NCBI GenBank assembly: GCA_002070275.1
Contig: MWCY01000028.1
Span: 1 to 40,032 of the forward strand
Direction: 5' to 3'
DNA from: Candidatus Hydrogenedentes bacterium ADurb.Bin170
Lineage (GTDB): Bacteria > Hydrogenedentota > Hydrogenedentia > Hydrogenedentales > CAITNO01
DNA length: 40,032 nt
The translations under genes were made by a program, and so were the position numbers. Of this stretch, positions 14,501 through 21,163 are shown piece by piece (positions within the stretch are counted from its first letter, which is position 1; every line of letters begins with the position of its first letter). Under the pieces are notes generated by a model. That model ran no database searches and was not told the DNA's origin. It worked only from the letters and a program-made list of their open reading frames with translations.

Positions 14501-17002
14501 TCCGGAAATAATCACTCCGTCCAGAACAGCGTTATACGTCGGGCCGTCTTTATCGCCGAAGACCACAACGTGCCACGCCGCCAGCCCGCCACGGGCCCGG
14601 GAACCGTCAATGACAGCCCAGTTCTGCGCACGGTTACGCAGATTGCGCCGGGCTTCCTGCGCCCCTGTGCCGCCACGGTAACCTTCGAAGCCACCGAATA
14701 CGCCGACATTCGTGCGCATCACAAGCGACCCTGTCACTGCACCGCTGCCATCATCCCAGGAAGCTGTGCGTGCTTCATCATAGAATATAGGCTCATTCAC
14801 TGGGCCACCGGCAATCCAGACCTCGCCGCCGTTCGTTTCAAGGGCCACCGCATCAATGGCATCCTGAATGTGATGGAATGCCGTTGCCCAGCTCATGCCG
14901 TCGCTGTTGTCCGCTGTGGGATCGACGTAGAAGATGGCCCCCGAGCTGACGTTAACAACCGCTGCCGCTGAATTTGCCGTGTAGGCACCGAAAGGATCGA
15001 GCGTATTGCGTACAGCCAGCCGGTAAACGCCGGAATGGGCGATAGTAACATTGTCCAGTTCCAGCTGAATGGAAAATGAAATGCTTCCTGTATTCACCCA
15101 GTCACCCAGCGCCTGGAATCCCTGACCGCTGTTGCGGTACCACCGGTATTCCAGTTCTCCTGCCGCAACGGATGCGCCCACTGAAAGTGTGTGGCTCTGA
15201 CCGATCTCGAGATCAGCACCTGTAGGATTGGGATCAAAGCTGATGGCAGGTGCGACAGTCAGTGTTGCCGGCGTGGAAAATGCCCAGTACACCGGATTGG
15301 TGCCGACCTGATTCGATACTTTGCAGCGGTAGGTTCCGCTGTCCGGAGCCCGCAAGGGTGTGAAGGCAAGATTGGCGGATGTTTTTCCCGGCAGGTCATC
15401 CCACAGGGAAGTGGCGGGATCCTGCTTCTGCCACTGATACTGCAGCGCTCCCGCCGCAACACTGGCACTGACCGCCAGCGTATGGCTTTTATCGGGAAGG
15501 AAAACACCGCCCAGCGGCTGCTGGCTGAAACTGATGGTGGGCGGTGTGCCGCCTTCTACCACGACAATATTGCTGGAATCACTCACAAAGTCTCCGCAGG
15601 CAGCCGTTTTCGCCACCGCACGGTAGTACCGTCGGCGGATATCACCCTGCCAGGAATAGCAGTCCACCACCGGAGAAAAACTGGTCTGCACCGCACCGGG
15701 CACTGCTGTCATTGAAGAAGCATCCGGTCCCGCATACCACTGATAGGTGATGGGATTGCCCGTCCCGCCTGCCGCGAGAACTGTCATCGCATGTTGAGCG
15801 CCATAGGCGACAGGTGCGCTGGGCGGCTGCGGCTGCTGGGTAATGCCGAAATTAATCCCCACGCCCGCATTCACAAAAAACTGGGAACGGCTTCCATTTG
15901 CCGCCTGCCACGCCGCCTGATTGGTCATGCCGCCTGTACGCAGCACACTGGTGTGGGCAAAGCGGTTGGCATAGCCTGAGCCGAAACCATTGGCACCGAC
16001 AGTGTACCAGTTCAGCCAGTACTGCAGGATACCCGTTTTGACGCTGTCGCCTTTTACAGATGCCTTGAGCCGCTTGATTTCGACCCAGCCGTCACTGCCG
16101 AAACTGATATGGAGCCAAGGGTTGTATTCTTCCTGAATCACAATATCAGGAAAAACACCTGTTGATCCATAGGCTTTGTCATTCTTGTCGAAGAGACCGG
16201 AAGGATCCCAGGCAACTTCCGCATCCATATCACCATCAATCAACGCTTTCTTCTTCACCAGGCTGAGAATAAGTTCTGTAATGCTGGGAAGCACCCCTTT
16301 AGAAAACGTCTCGAAAACAACCGCCTGCATGTAATCAACCATGCCCTGCTGACCCATAGTCAGGTACGCCGCAAAAAGATCGCGAATATCATCACCAAGC
16401 CCCGGCGATGCATCGCTGTTCAGCAGCCCCTTACTCCCCCAGAGACTGGGGATATCCACTTTCTGGCTAATGCCGGACGGAAGAAGATCGAAGCGAAGGG
16501 ACAGTTCATTTTTCTGGCCTGTCCAGATTGTTGTCGCCGGGATCCAGAACTTGGAGTCATTCACGTTAATACCGGCTACATTCGCTCTAATCTTCGTCCA
16601 GTCATGCACTTCAAATCTGAAGTAGGTCTCTCGTGTTGTCACCAGCGCCTGGTTGGCAAAAAACTGGCTGCGAACGGCATCAACAAAGGCGGAGCCCAGC
16701 AGTTCACGGGTACAGGCATCTCCTTCCAACACTTTCTGAAAAAGCGCCAGATGCGCATCGTCCGGTATGGTATTTTGGATATGATCCTTCCCGGGAAAAT
16801 CCGGCGATGACTGATTGAACGGCGGAACAGCTCCAGGCATTTTGACAAAGGAATAAGCAGTTGTAGACCACTTGCCATAGGATACCGCATCCAACTTGGT
16901 TTGGAGGTTGTTCAGGATGTTCTGAAAATCCGGTACGGTCTGTGCATACCCACCGCCACAGCACATACAGGCAATCAGAAACAGGAGCGTGATTCTTTTC
17001 AT
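11588..17002 (-). CDS. Giant surface protein: Ig-like, beta-helix and HYR modules with LPxAG tail
   Basis: This 1804-residue protein has a signal peptide (MKRITLLFLIACMCCGGGYAQ). After an N-terminal region of about 360 unrecognised residues come Ig-like domains (about 387-685, repeated V-S-A-S-V-A-A-G and Y-x-C-K-V/A-V-R strands). A right-handed beta-helix follows (about 690-1055, opening FYVDPTADNSDG, with repeated N-N-I/C-L-I turns). Next are HYR-type repeats (about 1075-1340, repeats of A-x-D-N-C), two DUF5011-like modules (about 1417-1574) and two more Ig-like domains. The last 29 residues read LPAAGG, a hydrophobic helix, then RKRSH. This is a tripartite sorting signal with a sortase-like LPxAG motif. 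It is probably a cell-surface adhesin or matrix protein. GAAGGA precedes the ATG, next to a short stem. A terminator-like hairpin lies in its leader. Confidence 0.85.
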   Translation of the reverse strand: MKRITLLFLIACMCCGGGYAQTVPDFQNILNNLQTKLDAVSYGKWSTTAYSFVKMPGAVPPFNQSSPDFPGKDHIQNTIPDDAHLALFQKVLEGDACTRELLGSAFVDAVRSQFFANQALVTTRETYFRFEVHDWTKIRANVAGINVNDSKFWIPATTIWTGQKNELSLRFDLLPSGISQKVDIPSLWGSKGLLNSDASPGLGDDIRDLFAAYLTMGQQGMVDYMQAVVFETFSKGVLPSITELILSLVKKKALIDGDMDAEVAWDPSGLFDKNDKAYGSTGVFPDIVIQEEYNPWLHISFGSDGWVEIKRLKASVKGDSVKTGILQYWLNWYTVGANGFGSGYANRFAHTSVLRTGGMTNQAAWQAANGSRSQFFVNAGVGINFGITQQPQPPSAPVAYGAQHAMTVLAAGGTGNPITYQWYAGPDASSMTAVPGAVQTSFSPVVDCYSWQGDIRRRYYRAVAKTAACGDFVSDSSNIVVVEGGTPPTISFSQQPLGGVFLPDKSHTLAVSASVAAGALQYQWQKQDPATSLWDDLPGKTSANLAFTPLRAPDSGTYRCKVSNQVGTNPVYWAFSTPATLTVAPAISFDPNPTGADLEIGQSHTLSVGASVAAGELEYRWYRNSGQGFQALGDWVNTGSISFSIQLELDNVTIAHSGVYRLAVRNTLDPFGAYTANSAAAVVNVSSGAIFYVDPTADNSDGMSWATAFHHIQDAIDAVALETNGGEVWIAGGPVNEPIFYDEARTASWDDGSGAVTGSLVMRTNVGVFGGFEGYRGGTGAQEARRNLRNRAQNWAVIDGSRARGGLAAWHVVVFGDKDGPTYNAVLDGVIISGGNASGSGQIQHTHAGGGIYNFGSAPAINNCLILNNIANRNGGGMANVAGGAAMLTNCVFANNTARRNAVLGMDSNRGGGAIFAEGAAFDLNFVTLVQNGVVTQTGSAAAGQGSGGLYYLNADEMGVNNTIVSGNTGGGSGQGTHKPQYTYSALQSVQTGDGNITANPSLYNADYRDLVGMLAYFVPQAGAAVVNSGDPLISGGDDFLGVLRPLENIVDMGAFELSTDAPVLSSFDTSIDIAQTTTIADPFALLDLDNSVFEAPMWKFSYEDKVFGCSDIPESTFTLTVQDILGRTGSTAAAVHVTESEDPVVVCSNMTVDLDSNGEYLLTAADILLLSAGSTDNCTLPENLTVTVSPVGFDCDDAGKDVNVTVTVTDEMGNDDYGVAVVTVNDKIAPVLPSPANTIELSLNASGYASLSLTDMQDLAAGATDNCAIDWIGIEVEKTEFDCSEIGTHNLLMTVYDVNGNSSTDTVAVVVKDIFAPELNGTRDRFFISAGADFTFAQALDGVTAEDICSGDLTSAVLVEVFDAANNPVAFPVPAAWNLQGADTYNFRMVYSVQDGSGNLTQEEVSLTLYALQLPVITINGANPVTHECATPYNDLKAGSATVYDPESDSDITAMLETLVNVDVNNPGSYAVVYSVRVPAFPSLAPVTAVRVVNVIDTKVPTLTLDGGSPLLVVPGSAYQEPGYSAWDSCAGALNNAVVVTGYLDVNTPGIYTLQYYVEDPSGQSAQASRTVVVSDPVTFTSQPGSFRLYTTAAPVDLEVVYQGGFNLTSMEWFIDNVGQGAQTPPPAGTAVKLPINPAVHPVGTYGYRLEIKDSDAFVYSTELAIVEVGKPLRKEFGPSNLELSEGDTARLRVGISGGLGGLHYSWYANYDNGKNFILVEDGAFDEGAYEGATTNTLRFAPYTEAMAGQYQVEVSDDFTSLTVGPVTVANASKLPAAGGAGLILLALITAAGGAAALRKRSH

Positions 17003-17013
17003 AATGCCAGTCC

Positions 17014-17031
17014 TTCTGTTGTGAGACAGAA
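17014..17031 (-). promoter_or_regulatory. Hairpin next to the surface-protein ribosome site
   Basis: TTCTGT and ACAGAA, six bases apart, form a stem whose second arm runs into the AGAAGGA ribosome site of the giant surface-protein gene. It could modulate initiation or form an alternative structure with the T-tailed hairpin just upstream. Confidence 0.35.
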
Positions 17032-17078
17032 AAAAGATCGGGAATGCAAAAGCGCCTGATGCGCCTTAGCATCCCCGA
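17030..17078 (-). promoter_or_regulatory. Terminator-like hairpin in the surface-protein leader (possible attenuator)
   Basis: On the minus strand a ten-base stem with one mismatch (17069-17078 with 17038-17047), containing an inner GCGC/GCGC stem, is followed by TC and six Ts. It has the form of an intrinsic terminator but lies inside the 5' leader, about 30 bases before the start codon. No minus-strand gene lies upstream for it to terminate. This suggests transcription attenuation, by a riboswitch, a protein or processive antitermination. The upstream leader (to about 17200) has no motif I can assign to a known riboswitch class. Confidence 0.55.
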
Positions 17079-17448
17079 CCGCAAACGAAATACCTGCCTC
17101 TCTTCATATGCAGCAAATACCTCTAAAAAACTTAATGGTGTTCAGATGATAGCACTATTCTTCGTCAATAAAAATATTCATCTATTTTTGTCAAACCAAT
17201 TATATAATATACATGTTTCTGTAAAAATGCAAGTATAAACACCATTCTCAACAAAAACGGCCACTTATTCAGATTTCTTATTAAAAAGGTAGAATTATAT
17301 GCGTTTGCAAGGAAAAACACAGCATTGTTACCCTATATGTAACGCACCAGGCTGAAAACAACGTGAATTTCTTTTCAAAAGCAGCATTTAAAAAAGAAAA
17401 AAAATAGAAATAATTCGGAATACATTACTCCATTTTTAAAAAGCACTC
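17079..17448. other. AT-rich divergent intergenic region
   Basis: This stretch separates the giant surface-protein gene from the response regulator. It is strikingly A/T-rich compared with its neighbours and holds no credible gene. On the minus strand TATAAT lies at about 17199-17204, with a poor, closely spaced -35. It could start a leader of about 200 bases for the surface-protein gene. The minus-strand leader contains AGGTATTT twice (near 17090 and 17118). Homopolymer A and T tracts suggest bent DNA or a nucleoid-protein target. Confidence 0.45.
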
Positions 17449-17478
17449 TTGACTCTTAAGGATGGCTTATACTAGTAT
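17449..17478 (+). promoter_or_regulatory. Promoter of the response-regulator gene
   Basis: TTGACT at 17449-17454 and TAGTAT at 17473-17478 are separated by 18 bases. A TATACT just inside is spaced too closely for the same -35. A start near 17485 gives a leader of about 75 bases to the TTG start. Confidence 0.45.
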
Positions 17479-17562
17479 TCTCCGTGTAGTTTCATGCAAC
17501 GGGCAGCCCCCTGTATCGCACCCGCTTCTTTTTACACGCCATCATGTCGGAGATATAAAGCG

Positions 17563-17982
17563 TTGCTGCTGAAAAAACTCACTATTGTACTTGTAGATGA
17601 TGACGCCGATGTGCTCGAGTCTGTAGCGGCATGCTTCCATAGACTCGGGCATGACGTTATCCCTTTCAGCAATGCGCTGAGGGCGCTGGATCACCTGCAC
17701 GCAGGCGCATGCGATCTTCTTGTGGCGGATATCAAATTACGGGAAATGAGCGGTCTTGATCTGATCAGTCAGGTGAGAGCACGTCATCCCCTCATGGCAA
17801 TTGTTGCCATGACCGGCCATGAAGAAGAGTACCCTCTCTCCATGGCGCTGGAAGCAGGCGCTGATGCCTATCTCGCCAAGCCCTTCAGTCTGAAAACGCT
17901 GGAGCTGATGTTGCAACAGACTTTCTGGGAAACGGCATCCCGGCTGGACTGGTGGGAACACCATTCTGTCAGCAACTGCTGA
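17563..17982 (+). CDS. Single-domain response regulator (CheY-like receiver)
   Basis: This protein of about 139 residues consists of one receiver domain. The acidic trio is Asp12-Asp13-Asp14 (LVDDD), the phospho-acceptor is Asp56 in VADIKL, and Thr84 (MTGHE) and Lys106 (AKPF) complete the active site. No output domain follows, only a short Trp-rich tail, so it should act by protein-protein contact or phosphotransfer. The TTG at 17563 is chosen because GGAG lies ten bases upstream and the receiver begins at once. An upstream in-frame ATG at 17494 has no ribosome site and would add an unstructured Cys-rich leader. No histidine kinase is nearby, so this is an orphan. It is divergent from the giant surface-protein gene, which makes a regulatory link possible but unproven. 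Confidence 0.88.
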   Translation: MLLKKLTIVLVDDDADVLESVAACFHRLGHDVIPFSNALRALDHLHAGACDLLVADIKLREMSGLDLISQVRARHPLMAIVAMTGHEEEYPLSMALEAGADAYLAKPFSLKTLELMLQQTFWETASRLDWWEHHSVSNC

Positions 17983-18005
17983 ATCCTCTTCTGCAGATAC
18001 ACGCC

Positions 18006-19454
18006 TCAGAAAGACCACGGTACCGGCGGTGTATCCCCTTCGTAATGCCACAACTGCCCGCGCAGTGCAACTGCAGTCACCACATTACCCACGCCCGCCC
18101 ATTCCGTGCGCCGCACCGCAGTCTGTTCACTGTATACTTTTCCTGCTGAAGTCGTATGCAGCAGCCGTGTGACATCTGAACCTTCCGAGAAGACATCTGC
18201 TGCGAGCAGAAGCGAAAGAAAAGGGGCTGCCAGATGCTGCACGTACAGCGCAAGTGCTCCATCCAGCCACATGTCGCTATTAATCAGCCAAAGATAAACC
18301 AGATACGTCACCAACCGATCCGGCGAAGCAGGCATCAGCGCCCCGGGCACGATCTGTTCCAATCCTGCTTCCGGTCTTTTCCGTACCCAGTCAAGCACAT
18401 GAAAGCACCGCTGCATCAGTTCAGGCCGTTTGATCAGCTGAAAACTCGTGACAGCCTGCGCCACCTGCTCCAGCAGCAAAGCGGTATATTCAGGCAGCGG
18501 GGGCAACGAAAGCAGCGGAGGAAGCAGCGTTGCGTCCCGCATCAGTGACAAATCCAGCACAGGCACCCGCAGCGTATAGCCCGGTATTCGCAAAGCATTT
18601 TCCGGATTGACCGCCGGAATCCCCTCCTGTACAAAAGCGGCGGCAATTCCATGCAGTGAAAAGGGAATCGATGTAAAAACACTTTCAAGAATTGCCAGCT
18701 GCTCCGGATTCAATGCTTCCCCGCCAAAGAGCCAGACACCGGTGCTTTTGAAGAAAAGCGCCTGAATACGGGGCATGTCAATCCAGCGGAAAATATCAAA
18801 TCCCTTTGAAAAGGCACTTAAAGTGACGCAGTGCTGCCAGGCATCCAGCAGCAGTCCCTCGCCATAAAGGCTGCCGGGGTGCAGCACTTCAGTCAGCGGA
18901 AGCGGACCGGAAGCAAACACATCTTCAATACCGGAAGCAAAAGCTTTTCGAATCATTTCAGGTGTGTCGTTGTAAAGAGACTCCATAAAAGGAAGGATAA
19001 GCGACGGAGAAAGCGCTGTACCGGCAAGAGACTGCGTCCAGTAACGGCGGATTCCTTCGGCGGCAAAAGAACCGGCAAAACGTGCCATCTTTTCTGCATC
19101 GGCGGAACCGAACTTTATATGAGCATGCAAATTGGTGCCGTGCTGCGCTGTAAAAGCATTTGTTTCATAGTACTGACTTATGCCGAACAGACGGGCGGCA
19201 AGATCAAGAGGCTCCTTTTCCACATAAGCACAGAGCCAGGGCTGCTCTTCCGGAAGAGGCGCCGTGCCAAGTGCTTTCAGTGCATCCAGCATGCCTTCCG
19301 GCGCCACTACAGTTTCACCAGACGGCAGCCCGTAAGCCGTCGGCTCAGCCACCGGTTCTGATAGAGCGGACGGCGCAGACAGGGCAGGCGGCTCAGACAG
19401 CACCTCTCCCTCCGACGCTCCCAGCACCGCAAATATAAGCAATAAATAAAGCAT
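18006..19454 (-). CDS. Exported protein of unknown function
   Basis: I do not recognise a family for this 482-residue protein. It starts with a hydrophobic signal sequence (MLYLLLIFAVLGASEG), then a low-complexity Ser/Pro/Glu/Ala linker to about residue 45. The rest is mostly alpha-helical and rich in Leu and aromatic residues, with no obvious membrane segments, metal motifs or repeats. The ATG at 19454 is chosen over one 26 codons upstream because GGAG lies in front and the signal peptide begins there. It is convergent with the response regulator (23-base gap) and divergent from the glycosidase-like gene. It is probably periplasmic or outer-membrane associated. Its helical make-up would fit a scaffold or solenoid protein, but this is a guess. 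Confidence 0.7.
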   Translation of the reverse strand: MLYLLLIFAVLGASEGEVLSEPPALSAPSALSEPVAEPTAYGLPSGETVVAPEGMLDALKALGTAPLPEEQPWLCAYVEKEPLDLAARLFGISQYYETNAFTAQHGTNLHAHIKFGSADAEKMARFAGSFAAEGIRRYWTQSLAGTALSPSLILPFMESLYNDTPEMIRKAFASGIEDVFASGPLPLTEVLHPGSLYGEGLLLDAWQHCVTLSAFSKGFDIFRWIDMPRIQALFFKSTGVWLFGGEALNPEQLAILESVFTSIPFSLHGIAAAFVQEGIPAVNPENALRIPGYTLRVPVLDLSLMRDATLLPPLLSLPPLPEYTALLLEQVAQAVTSFQLIKRPELMQRCFHVLDWVRKRPEAGLEQIVPGALMPASPDRLVTYLVYLWLINSDMWLDGALALYVQHLAAPFLSLLLAADVFSEGSDVTRLLHTTSAGKVYSEQTAVRRTEWAGVGNVVTAVALRGQLWHYEGDTPPVPWSF

Positions 19455-19649
19455 TTCAGTATCTCCGCTCAGCAAAAGAATTCTGAAAGAGCATACCATA
19501 TTTTTAAATAAGAAGGTGGGCGCGCGGCACAACCTGCCCGAAAACAGCGGACATGAACACGTTGTCCCGTTTTCCTTTTTAAATACAGTGCGCTACAATG
19601 GTTTCTGCTCCGTTCTTCTGCGAACCGTTTTTGGTAAAAGGAAAAAGTA

Positions 19650-21062
19650 ATGAGAACGCTGTTTTTCATGTCCCTCTGCCTCGGCTGGATATTTCTCTCA
19701 CCCTTTCATGCCCGGGCGGCTGAACCCATGTCCATAGGTTCACGCCTGGAAGTTTTTGCCGATGCCCGGATGATCGAATCTCTCGAAAACCTGCAGCATG
19801 TGCCGGGGACGCCTGTTCATCGCGAAACAGTGCTTGTTTTTGATCGTCCCTGGGAAGGCAGGTATTGCGGTTATGTCACTGTCCTGCAGGACGGTGACCT
19901 TTATCGCATGTACTACAGAGGGTTGCCTGAAGCGGGCAGGGACGGTTCCGCCCGGGAGGTCACCTGTTACGCGGAAAGCAAGGACGGCATCCGCTGGGAA
20001 AAGCCTGAAAATAATATTGTCCTTGCCGATCAGCCTCCTTACTCGCATAATTTCAGCCCTTTCATCAATACCCGGCCCGGTGCCCCCGCCTCTGAGCGGT
20101 ATCTTGCGGTCGCCGGTACGGAAGAAAGCGGCTTGAGCAGTTTCTCTTCAGAAGATGGGATCCACTGGACTTTAAAAGATGAAAAAATTATCACCGGCGG
20201 TGCCTTCGACTCACAGAACCTGGCTTTCTGGTCTGAAGCCGAACAATGCTACCTCTGCTATTTCCGGACCTGGACAAAAGGCAACTATGCAGGATATCGC
20301 TGGATCAGCCGTGCCTCCTCACCCGACTTTGTCCACTGGTCGCCCCCGGAAGAAATGGATGCGGGCAATGCGCCGCCGGAGCACATTTATACCAACCAGA
20401 CGCTCCCCTACTTTCGGGCACCTCATCTGTACATTGCGCTGGCAGCGCGCTTTATGCCCGGCAGGCACATCATGTCCGAGCAGGAGGCGGCGGTATTGGG
20501 CGTCGAAAAAGGGTACTACAAGGACTGCTCCGACAGTGTGCTCATGACCAGCCGCGGAGGCACCCGCTATGACCGCTGTTTTCTGGAAGGCTATGTGCGG
20601 CCGGGTATCGGGCTGGAAAACTGGACTTCCAGAACCAATTATCCTGCCTGGGGAATTCTCCCGACCGGCGAAACAGAACTCTCGCTCTATATCCAGCATA
20701 ACTACGGGCAGCCGACAGCACGGATTGACCGGTATACCCTTCGTACCGACGGATTTGCCAGCCTTCGGGCAGGATGCACCCGTGGTCTTTTGACAACGAT
20801 ACCTTTTACATTTACCGGCAAAGACCTCCATATTAACTTCAGCACTTCCGCCGCAGGCTCCGTACGGGCGGCTTTGACCGATGAAGCAGGCACAGCTTAT
20901 CCCGGATTTTCATTGGAAGAGAGCAACGAAATTTTCGGCAACAGCATTGACCGCATCGTCCGCTGGCAGGACGAAAACAGCGCGGGAATTCTGGCGGGCA
21001 AGACCGTTCGGCTTGTTATCCAGCTGGCTGATGCGGATTTGTATGCATTTCAGTTCAAATAA
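19650..21062 (+). CDS. Secreted glycosidase-like five-bladed propeller protein
   Basis: This 470-residue protein has a signal peptide (MRTLFFMSLCLGWIFLSPFHARA, cleavage near 23). Residues about 60-350 show repeated S-x-D-G-x-x-W and S-x-D-F-x-x-W blades (ESKDGIRWEKP, SSEDGIHWTL, SSPDFVHWS). This is the signature of the GH43/GH32-type five-bladed beta-propeller superfamily seen in many exported planctomycete and lentisphaeral proteins. A C-terminal beta-sandwich (about 370-470, ending LVIQLADADLYAFQF) resembles the GH32 accessory module. It probably binds or cleaves a glycoside outside the cytoplasm. I cannot fix the catalytic acids or the substrate. AAAAGGAAAAAG precedes the ATG. A -10-like TACAAT at 19594-19599 is the best promoter candidate. 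Confidence 0.78.
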   Translation: MRTLFFMSLCLGWIFLSPFHARAAEPMSIGSRLEVFADARMIESLENLQHVPGTPVHRETVLVFDRPWEGRYCGYVTVLQDGDLYRMYYRGLPEAGRDGSAREVTCYAESKDGIRWEKPENNIVLADQPPYSHNFSPFINTRPGAPASERYLAVAGTEESGLSSFSSEDGIHWTLKDEKIITGGAFDSQNLAFWSEAEQCYLCYFRTWTKGNYAGYRWISRASSPDFVHWSPPEEMDAGNAPPEHIYTNQTLPYFRAPHLYIALAARFMPGRHIMSEQEAAVLGVEKGYYKDCSDSVLMTSRGGTRYDRCFLEGYVRPGIGLENWTSRTNYPAWGILPTGETELSLYIQHNYGQPTARIDRYTLRTDGFASLRAGCTRGLLTTIPFTFTGKDLHINFSTSAAGSVRAALTDEAGTAYPGFSLEESNEIFGNSIDRIVRWQDENSAGILAGKTVRLVIQLADADLYAFQFK

Positions 21063-21069
21063 AATAGGC

Positions 21070-21098
21070 GACACAATTTTGTAATTCAGCGGTATAAT
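21070..21098 (+). promoter_or_regulatory. Promoter of the beta-propeller lipoprotein gene
   Basis: A perfect TATAAT at 21093-21098 lies 17 bases after GACACA, a weak -35. Transcription would start near 21105, separating this gene from the glycosidase-like gene upstream. Confidence 0.55.
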
Positions 21099-21141
21099 AT
21101 ATACAGGGTACGTTAACTGTGCCCGAAACCGTGTGTGCCTA

Positions 21142-21162
21142 CCTCTTTAGAGGAGTTCCTCT
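21142..21162 (+). promoter_or_regulatory. Ribosome site flanked by two complementary arms
   Basis: The AGAGGAG ribosome site has CCTCT both just before it (21142-21146) and just after it (21158-21162). AGAGGA and TCCTCT form a 14-base palindrome ending two bases before the ATG. Either arm could hide the site, so initiation may depend on RNA folding. Confidence 0.4.
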
Positions 21163-21163
21163 C

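Noticed and set aside
9639-17002. Plus-strand open frames of 200-300 codons opposite the two surface-protein genes
   Set aside because: They are shadows of repetitive, GC-biased coding sequence. They are rich in His, Arg and Cys, with no ribosome sites.
17030-17205. Known riboswitch class (for example cyclic di-GMP) in the surface-protein leader
   Set aside because: I could not find the conserved bases of any class I know, so only a generic attenuator is proposed.
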